The notes beneath the pieces were generated by a model, which saw nothing but the letters and a program-made list of their open reading frames with translations, was not told the DNA's origin and did not search any database. A DNA stretch of 64,000 bases from Corinectria fuckeliana (Eukaryota > Ascomycota > Sordariomycetes > Hypocreales > Nectriaceae): positions 62,001 through 126,000 of the forward strand of contig WPDH01000200.1 in assembly GCA_019137255.1 (NCBI GenBank). Reading direction: 5' to 3'. Positions 57,190 to 64,000 of this stretch are shown in pieces (within the stretch, counting starts at the first letter, position 1; each line of letters opens with the position of its first letter). Made by a program: the position numbers and the translations under genes.

Positions 57190-58785
57190 ATGGCGCTGGC
57201 GGATAAGCTCAACGTTGCCCGGATTGCCATCATCGGCGCCGGCCCCAGTGGCCTAGCTGCCGCAAAGTAGGTGAACACAGGCAGGGACTACTACGGCTGC
57301 GAGCCCTTCTTCTAACCCGTCACCGTTGTAGATACTTGCTGGCGGAGAAGAAATTCACCAAGGTGCAGCTCTTTGAGCAGCGGGCCACGCCGGGAGGCGT
57401 ATGGAACTACACGCCGCTCGTACGGGAGCAGGGCTTCACGGTGCCTCGCACGCAGCCCAGCTCGCTGCCCGACCAGGCGATATGGCCCGAGAGCGGCGGC
57501 GGCGGCGAGGTCGAGTTCATGTCGGCCATCTACGACTTGCTCGAGACCAACATCCCCAAGTCCCTCATGTGCTACTCGGATGCCGAGTTCCCCCAGACCT
57601 CTCCGCTGTTCCCCAAGCACAGCGCCGTTCTGCAGTACCTCAAGGACTACGCAAAGGATCTGACCCCTTACATCTCGTACCGGACGCAGGTGCTGAACGT
57701 CGAGAAGCCCGCGTCGGCGCCGAATGGGCCGTGGCAGGTCGAAGTCCTCGACCTCGAGGCGAAGAAGACCACCAAGACTGAATTCGACGCCGTGGTGGTG
57801 GCCAGCGGCCATTACAACGACCCCTTCATCCCTCACATCGAGGGGCTTGTCGAGTTCGACAAGGCGTACCCCGGAGCCGTTTCTCACTCCAAGTTCTACC
57901 GCCGCCCTGACCATTATACTGGCAAGGTGCGTACCTGAAGAAACTACTCAACATGGCTACTAACTCGTTCGTCTTTAACTATAGAAAGTCATCGTTGTGG
58001 GCAACTCCGCATCTGGAGTCGACATAAGCGCCCAGCTCTCCACCATAGCAAAGCTGCCCGTCTTCGTGTCGGAGAAGGAGAAGCCAAGCGTTGTCCAACC
58101 CCAAGCGAACACGCCTTGGGCTGAATACGTGCCCGAAATCGTCGAGTTCCTCCCCGAGCAGCGCGGCGTGCGCTTCGCCAACGGCCGCGTTGAGCTGGAC
58201 GTCGACTCCGTCATCTTCTGCACAGGATTCCACTACTCATACCCGTTCCTCAAGAACGTCGAGCCGTCTATAGTAGTCCCCAGCGGCAGCCACGCGGACC
58301 ATCTCTGGGAGCACATCCTCTACACCGCGGACCCCACGCTCGCTTTCCTCAGCGTGCCCCAGCGCATCGTCCCGCTGCCGGTCTCCGAAGCCCAGAGCGC
58401 TGTCATCGGCCGTATCTGGTCCGGCCGCCTCAGCCCGCCCTCGAAAGCAGAGATGATCGCGTGGGTTGACGGGCAGCACGAAGTCAAGGGCGAGGGCAAG
58501 GCCATTCACATCATGACGAGCCCCGAGGACGTGGACTACGTCAACCGCCTCCACCATCTCAGCAGGACCGCGGCTAGGGCTCCCGAGCTGGGCCTAGAGA
58601 ACGATGGCGAGGGGAAGATACCGCCGTACTGGGACCTAGAGACGAGATGGGTTCGGGAGCTGGTGCCCAAGATCAAGCTCGCCAGTCGCGCCGTGGGAGA
58701 TCGAAGGCACGAGCTTAGGACCTTGAAGGACCTGGGCTTTGACTATGAAGAATGGAAGAAGTCTGCAGAGGGAGGCGAGCAGTGA
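57190..58785 (+). CDS. Flavin-containing monooxygenase
   Basis: Exons 57190-57266, 57332-57926 and 57985-58785 (introns 65 and 58 bp) encode 490 residues. The FAD-binding GAGPSG is at residues 16-21. The FMO identifying pattern (F/Y)xGxxxHxxx(Y/F) is present as Y205-P-G-A-V-S-H-S-K-F-Y215. The NADPH loop is GNSASG at 230-235, with Ser at the middle Gly, as I recall in fungal FMO-like proteins. A FCTGFHYSYP segment follows at about 300. The enzyme would insert one oxygen atom into a soft nucleophile (N or S) or a ketone, using NADPH and O2. The substrate cannot be told. Neighbours are a divergent Zn2Cys6 regulator and a convergent efflux pump, suggesting detoxification or metabolite tailoring. 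Confidence 0.93.
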
Positions 58786-59061
58786 TTTAACTCATAGATG
58801 ACTATATACACATACGTAACAAACAGGTTACTGGATGAGCTGCACCTTTTCCAATACGATGTGTCAAGGATTACTCTCCAAACAACGACAGTAAGCACGG
58901 TGTTCTTTATATCCCAATTGTATAATCAACAATAGTACAAATACTAAAAGGAAGAAGTGGTATTACAACTAATAAAATAACAGAGGGGCGGTTCATAGCC
59001 GGGGCAAATCCAGCTCTGGCTGGACTGCGGGTATCTACCAATAATACATATATTTCTTTGA

Positions 59062-60855
59062 TCAGACTCCCGTCTCTTTCTCCTCCGCAGTCTTCTCCGT
59101 AGCCTTCTCCTCGGGCTTTTCCTCTTTCCTAGCCTTGAGAGATTTCAGGCCGGTTTTGTGCTCCTCGTGGGTCTTGCTCAGGTTCACCTGGCGGATGAAC
59201 AAGCTGATAATCAGACCCAGCGCCGCGAAGCAAGTGTAGACGATGTACATCGTCTGCAGGCTCTTCCAGTACGCCGTCTTAGCCACGACGCCATCGTGTC
59301 CGTCTAGCTCTCCTACTAGTTGGACGCTGCTGGCCGCGTTGGAGCCAGAAAGCGCCTTGGCTATCTTGGGGCCCAGCTCCCGCTCTAGCTTTGGATATTG
59401 CTTCTCCATCTCGTTGTTGAAGATGACGCCGCCGACGACGACGGAGATGGAGGTACCCAGCTGCCGGATGAATGAGAAGCTTGCCGTTGCGGAGCCAATG
59501 TCCCGGGGCTCAACGTTTGTCTGGAGCGCGATCAGGGGTGCCTGGAAGTTGGGACCAATTCCGATGCCTGCGACGATCTGGAAGATGATGATCTTGGTCC
59601 AGTTCGCGCGTGGCTCCAAGTCAATGAACAGCCCGAAGCCCAAGACAGTGACAACCAAGCCCGAGACGATGACAAGTTTGTACATGCCGGTCTTCTTGAT
59701 AAAGATACCACAAGCTGCTGAAATGAACGACAGTGCCAGCACATACGGCAGCAAGTAGACGCCTGAAAGTAGGGACGTGGCACCGAGCACACCTTGGAAG
59801 TAGAGCGGAAGCCAGTAGCTGCCCGACATGAAGGTGAAGGCATGGGTAAAGGCAAGTCCAAATGCGGCGACGCTGTTTTGGTTCTGGAAGAGGCGAACAG
59901 GGATGATGGGGTACTTGGCAAACTTCCACTCGTAGACCATGAACATACCGACAATCAAGATGCCAAACACAATGAGGCAGATGGTCGTCGCCGATTTCCA
60001 GGGGAAAGTAACGCCGCCAAACTCGAGGCCCAGGAGCCACATGACAGTGCCGCCGATGATGAGAAGGCTTCCGAACCAGTCGATGGCAAGGAGACCCTCT
60101 TTCACGGGCGTCTTTGGATTGTGCAGCTTCAGGACAAAGATGAGAATTACAAAAGCAATGGCTGAGATGGGCAGGTTAATGTAGAAACACCATCGCCAGG
60201 TCACCTTGCTCGTGAAGACGCCTCCAAGCACGGGGCCAACCGCCGAGGCCAGCGCCCACACCATGCCAAGGATACCAAAGTACATGCCTCGATTCCGCAT
60301 GGAGAAGAGGTCGCTGATGGCAATGTTGGGAAGGACAATGAGGCCGCCGCCGCCGAGGCCTTGGATAGCGCGCGAGGCGATGAGCATGCCCATCCCCGTG
60401 CTGACGGCGCATAGCAACGAGCCGATCCAGAAAATGACAGCAGCGGCGAGGATAACGGGCTTGCGGCCAAAGATGTCGGAGATCTTGCCCCAGGTCGGGA
60501 CGAAGGCAGCGTTGCCGAGCAGGTAGGCGCTGCCGATCCAGATGTAGCCGGAGCTGGAGTGGAACTCGTTGGCAATGGTAGGGATGGCCGTGGTGATGAT
60601 GGTCATGTCCAACGCCGCAAGGAAGAGCGCCGTGCACAAGGCGAATATGATTAGGAACGTCTCAAGAGGAGTCCGCTCAGCCTCGGGATCACCGGCCTTG
60701 GAGCCCGAAGGCGGAGCCGTGCCGGCCGGGGAGGAACCCGGGTCTCCAGAGAGAGCCTCGGGGGTGGGTTCACGCGTAGGGACAGGGGCTTCAGCATCTC
60801 GCTCGACGTCAAGGGTGCTGTCTGAGCTGGGTCTCCTCTGTGTGGAGGTTGCCAT
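59062..60855 (-). CDS. MFS drug:H+ antiporter, DHA14-type
   Basis: This intronless 597-residue protein belongs to the 14-spanner drug:H+ antiporter group of the major facilitator superfamily. After a polar N-terminus of ~65 residues rich in Pro, Glu and Ser, the first membrane segment carries LDMTIITTAIPTIANEF, the DHA14 hallmark. Motif A follows as GKISDIFGRKP, then the helix with GGGGLIVLPNIAISDLF and the antiporter motif ALASAVGPVLGGVF. Fourteen hydrophobic segments can be counted. The C-terminus is Lys/Glu-rich. Such pumps sit in the plasma membrane and export toxic compounds or fungal metabolites. It converges on the monooxygenase with only 276 bp between stops. Confidence 0.93.
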   Translation of the reverse strand: MATSTQRRPSSDSTLDVERDAEAPVPTREPTPEALSGDPGSSPAGTAPPSGSKAGDPEAERTPLETFLIIFALCTALFLAALDMTIITTAIPTIANEFHSSSGYIWIGSAYLLGNAAFVPTWGKISDIFGRKPVILAAAVIFWIGSLLCAVSTGMGMLIASRAIQGLGGGGLIVLPNIAISDLFSMRNRGMYFGILGMVWALASAVGPVLGGVFTSKVTWRWCFYINLPISAIAFVILIFVLKLHNPKTPVKEGLLAIDWFGSLLIIGGTVMWLLGLEFGGVTFPWKSATTICLIVFGILIVGMFMVYEWKFAKYPIIPVRLFQNQNSVAAFGLAFTHAFTFMSGSYWLPLYFQGVLGATSLLSGVYLLPYVLALSFISAACGIFIKKTGMYKLVIVSGLVVTVLGFGLFIDLEPRANWTKIIIFQIVAGIGIGPNFQAPLIALQTNVEPRDIGSATASFSFIRQLGTSISVVVGGVIFNNEMEKQYPKLERELGPKIAKALSGSNAASSVQLVGELDGHDGVVAKTAYWKSLQTMYIVYTCFAALGLIISLFIRQVNLSKTHEEHKTGLKSLKARKEEKPEEKATEKTAEEKETGV

Positions 60856-61885
60856 CGTTCCTTGCGTTTTGGGTTTGTGTAGTTGTGGAGAGGTTGAGAA
60901 GCGACTGCAGTTGGAGTTGTCGATGTAGTCGTAGTTTCGGAGGGCGCCGTGAGCCGGTCTGTCAGTTTCACAATGCAGATTCTTCGCCGTAGTCGAGTTG
61001 ACTATAGTTAAAACAAGCTCAACTAGTCGTAGGAGTAGTTCTGCTTTATAGTTGCTTCATTGGCATGAGATCTCTTTCCATTGTCACAAGATTTTTCCCG
61101 CTCGGTGTTAAGAAGACGCGAACGACGTAAGCAGATTGCAACATAAAGTCCCTTCGTTCTCGTTCTCCGAGCACCGGCTACCCGGCATGACACGGCCATT
61201 CTTCGAGGCGACGGCAAATTGTGGTTTCCATGGTCTAGGACCGTTTCGGGCATGGTTTAGGAGGGCGGAGGTGGAGACGGATATTCAAATGTGAGCATGT
61301 GTGGCATGGATGTGATGCCATATTATTGCCGGCTCGTAATTCCGAACGTCTGCTTTGTGGGGGAGGACACCCTCGTTGGGTGTCCTCGGACGTCCGTTGA
61401 CATGCGTTTCGGTCTTTTGGGCTTCGAACCGTTTCAGGAAGCTTAGTCGGATCATCTTGTCTTGGACCTATCGTCGTTTCCCACATGGCGTGTGGCCGTG
61501 ACTCATTACGGACGCCGCGGACAGCTCCCGTAGGCTGAAAGAGCTGAATGAATCATGACATGTCAGTCATCGTATCCTCGTGACCTGGCTTGGCTAGGCA
61601 CGACTGAAGAGCGTTAAAGCTATTGATGTACGACTAACCGTGATATCGGCTTCGATGGTTAGTTCTCGGGATAGCCTCTGACGTCAACCCAAGATCCGAG
61701 ACGCGTGTGCAACCCTGCCATGTATGCAGTATTAACATGGAATGGCGAACAGGGCTCCATTCCGTCTAGACGCAGCAAACATAGACGAGACGGCATTTAG
61801 CCGTTCGTATTTTACATGCCTCACCACATTTGACGATCTCCGAAACTCCAACCCTCCATAAAATGAAAACACTAACATTGCAAGA
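60856..61885. other. Intergenic region between efflux pump and RAD50
   Basis: The 1 kb between the pump's start and the RAD50 stop contains the pump promoter and a perfect 10-bp hairpin at 61363-61387. No gene is seen. Confidence 0.55.
61363..61387. repeat. Perfect inverted repeat, 10-bp stem, 5-nt loop
   Basis: GAGGACACCC, loop TCGTT, then GGGTGTCCTC form a perfect stem. It lies about 500 bp upstream of the efflux pump start and about 500 bp beyond the RAD50 stop. It could be a protein-binding palindrome or an RNA hairpin. Confidence 0.85.
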
Positions 61886-64000
61886 CTAGAATATTTTTGT
61901 GATGCTTTCCCTCGAGATTACGCTGTTCTGTCGCTCATCACGCCTGACGCGGAAGAAGCTGTCACAGAAATCGCTGCAGCGCATGTGCCGCAAGAACTCC
62001 TCGTCGTGAGTGATGACAATCAACTGAAAGTTGCTCTGGGCCTGGCGCGTCTTAATAATCATGTGTAGACTCTCGGCCAGACTCTTGATGTTGTCTCGGT
62101 CGAGATTGGTGGTCGGCTCATCCAACGCAATGAGTCCGCAGTTGACACCAAATGATTCGGCTAGAGCGAGACGGATGATGATGGAGGCAAGAACCTTCTG
62201 GCCGGCCGAGCAACGCCCACGCATGTCCATCTCGGTGTCCTGCTTCACCATGCACAGCCGGTAGTTGTAATTGCGCTTGCCCGTGTTCGACTCGTTGTCA
62301 GAGCGGATGAGGATGGTGTCGATATCGGTGCCCTGATATGTGCTTTGCCACAGCTCGCCTGCGATACGGTTTATCTCAGACATCTTGAGAGAGTGGAATT
62401 GCATGACAGCCTTGTCGACAGCAGAACCACACTGGGCCAGGTCCTCAATGGCAGCCTTTGTCGTCTCGACACGGATATGTGACTCGCGGTATTTCCTCTT
62501 GGCATCCTTGTAGTCCATCTCCCATTCTTGCAGCAACCTTCCCAGCTCTTCGTCTTTGGTCTTCATCGTTCCCATTACGGAACCGCGCTCGGCGAGGAGG
62601 CGGTTGTACTGATTTTCTTGAGATCGGGCCTCAGTCTGGAGTCGCTCGTAGTCTTCGTCGGCATTACGCTCCTCAAGCTCAGATATTTCCCGGCGGATGA
62701 CCTCCAACATACGAAGATGCTTTCGGTAGTTGAGGTTATCATTGATGTTCTTTTTCTTTCGATCTCCGTTGTCAATGTCTTGCTTTAGTTTATTGGTGCG
62801 AACAGTAAGATCCGTGATTTCCTTTTCAGTATTGGAAATAGCCTTTTCGAGCGCAGCAATGGCTCGCTGGTTGGAGGCGAGGTTGGACGGGCCGCCACGG
62901 TCGATGTAGTCCTGGATATCACTATCCATCATCTTTACCTCATTGACGGAGCTTGCAACTGCATCGCGAGCCTCGACGATGACCTGCTCCTTTGATCGGC
63001 CGCGTTGAAGCACCTCGTCACGGGCGGATCTTGCTTCGCTCATGCTAGGCTCAATGCTAGCTAACTCTTCATCGGCGCGTTGGATCACCTCTCGCTGGTG
63101 CAATTGCTCATCCTTGAGCGCCTGAATCTGGGTTTGGAGATCCTTCTTCTTGTCCAGCTGCCCGCCGGCGCGACTGATTTTGTTTCTGAGCTCGCTCTTC
63201 TCCAATTCGAGAGCGTTCAGCTGGTCCTTCATACGCTGTCGATCGTTGGTCAACTTTGAGATGCGTGTCTTGAGACTCCTCATCTGCTCAGCAAGACCAG
63301 CCTGGAGCTCGTGAATCTCCTCCGGACTCCGAGTTGCACCGCCAGATGCCTGCTGAGACATGATGCGGTCGACCTGGGTCTCCGAATCGCTGATCTCTTT
63401 GACGGTCTGGGCAATGTTCATGACGGTCTTAGACATGTCCTCCAGATCCTTTTGTTTCTCCTCCTCTGTGGAGACGATGGAGCTTTGCTCTTCCAACTGC
63501 CTCTCAAGAGTGTCGTACTCGCTCTCAGCAGCCTTGCACTCATCTCGGAGAGAAGGAAGTTTGGCGGACAATCGTTCATAAGTATCATATGCTGACCGAA
63601 CTGAGCGTAGCTTTTCCAAGCTAGCCACGGTCTCCTTTAGATCCTTCTCCACGTCAACCTTTCCTTTTGGATCAAGGTTCTTCTCAATTTTCTTGCCAAG
63701 CCGATCCAGGCTCGAGGCTTGGCTGTCATCAAAATGTCGGTCACAAAGCAAGCACTTCTTCTTCGACTCCAGCATACGTTTGCACTTGTTGTAGTAGTCC
63801 ACGAGAGCGTCGAAAAGACTCAACTCATTCCTGAGGTCCTCGACCTGTTGCTCCACCGAGGCCACCTCTTCGGCGTAGTCTTCAACGATGGCGTTATCCC
63901 GGACTGTTTGAAGTGCGTCAACAACTCGCTGTTGACAACTTGCAGCTTCTTGCGTGTTTTTATCCCGTAACTCCTTGGCATTTCTCATCCGAAACTCTAC
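61886..64000 (-). CDS. RAD50: DNA repair protein RAD50, C-terminal part (5' end outside window)
   Basis: The frame is open from base 64000 to the stop at 61886, giving the last ~704 residues of a protein that is normally about 1,300 long. RAD50 is the SMC-like ATPase of the Mre11-Rad50-Nbs1/Xrs2 complex in double-strand break repair and telomere upkeep. The zinc-hook CLLC (CXXC) lies at about 63743-63754, followed by a coiled coil of ~450 residues back to the head. The C-terminal ATPase lobe shows the signature RGRCSAGQKVLASIIIRLAL, Walker B with GLIALDEPTTNLD, and the ITHDEEFL switch. No intron is visible in this part. The ATG at 63988 is internal, not the start. Confidence 0.95.
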   Translation of the reverse strand, partial: VEFRMRNAKELRDKNTQEAASCQQRVVDALQTVRDNAIVEDYAEEVASVEQQVEDLRNELSLFDALVDYYNKCKRMLESKKKCLLCDRHFDDSQASSLDRLGKKIEKNLDPKGKVDVEKDLKETVASLEKLRSVRSAYDTYERLSAKLPSLRDECKAAESEYDTLERQLEEQSSIVSTEEEKQKDLEDMSKTVMNIAQTVKEISDSETQVDRIMSQQASGGATRSPEEIHELQAGLAEQMRSLKTRISKLTNDRQRMKDQLNALELEKSELRNKISRAGGQLDKKKDLQTQIQALKDEQLHQREVIQRADEELASIEPSMSEARSARDEVLQRGRSKEQVIVEARDAVASSVNEVKMMDSDIQDYIDRGGPSNLASNQRAIAALEKAISNTEKEITDLTVRTNKLKQDIDNGDRKKKNINDNLNYRKHLRMLEVIRREISELEERNADEDYERLQTEARSQENQYNRLLAERGSVMGTMKTKDEELGRLLQEWEMDYKDAKRKYRESHIRVETTKAAIEDLAQCGSAVDKAVMQFHSLKMSEINRIAGELWQSTYQGTDIDTILIRSDNESNTGKRNYNYRLCMVKQDTEMDMRGRCSAGQKVLASIIIRLALAESFGVNCGLIALDEPTTNLDRDNIKSLAESLHMIIKTRQAQSNFQLIVITHDEEFLRHMRCSDFCDSFFRVRRDERQNSVISRESITKIF

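Noticed and set aside
1..64000. tRNA, rRNA, CRISPR arrays, intact transposons
   Set aside because: I looked on both strands for tRNA B-box-type words, transposase or reverse transcriptase motifs, and regularly spaced repeats, and found none convincing. A covariance-model and repeat-library search would be decisive.

Overview
The window looks like nuclear DNA of a filamentous ascomycete (Pezizomycotina), most likely a Sordariomycete of hypocrealean type. The genes are GC-rich and mostly split by short GT-AG introns of 49-98 bp with CTAAC-like branch sites. Clear fungal families are present: PEX2, EDEM-type mannosidase with a PA domain, STB6-like, UPF0658 Golgi protein, Zn2Cys6 regulators, Tim10, RMD5 and RAD50. 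No rRNA, tRNA, CRISPR array or intact transposon was recognised. The order-level placement is inference.

Layout. 1-7.3 kb: 3'-truncated membrane protein (-), PEX2 (+) and a three-exon multi-pass membrane protein (+). 7.3-13.9 kb: no gene, many short repeats. 13.9-18.5 kb: adenine phosphoribosyltransferase (+) converging on an EDEM/Htm1-like gene (-). 18.5-23.0 kb: no gene. 23.0-24.8 kb: putative transcription factor (-), preceded by about 9.5 kb of microsatellite-rich, strand-skewed DNA without a credible gene (24.8-34.3 kb). 34.3-36.7 kb: Leu3/War1-type Zn2Cys6 regulator (-). 38.1-38.8 kb: possible decayed gene. 39.0-49.3 kb: compact housekeeping block with aldehyde dehydrogenase, Tim10, STB6-like protein, RMD5-like GID ubiquitin ligase and UPF0658 Golgi protein. 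49.3-52.7 kb: no gene. 52.7-60.9 kb: accessory block with a BTB-like gene broken by one stop, a Zn2Cys6 regulator (-), a flavin monooxygenase (+) and a 14-TM efflux pump (-). 61.9-64.0 kb: 3' half of RAD50 (-).

Functional themes. Most genes are single-copy cell biology: peroxisome import, ER-associated degradation, mitochondrial protein import, the GID ubiquitin ligase, Golgi membrane, purine salvage and DNA repair. The regulator/FMO/efflux trio at 54-61 kb is the one candidate for a small detoxification or metabolite unit. The regulator and the monooxygenase share an 890-bp divergent promoter with Zn2Cys6-type half-sites and a CCAAT box. No backbone biosynthetic enzyme is visible.

Quality notes. 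Three NN gaps (5338, 19270, 29847) sit inside poly-C/poly-G runs, and at least two show duplicated flanks, so they look like assembly joins rather than biology. Exon boundaries were set by hand from splice consensus and reading frame.
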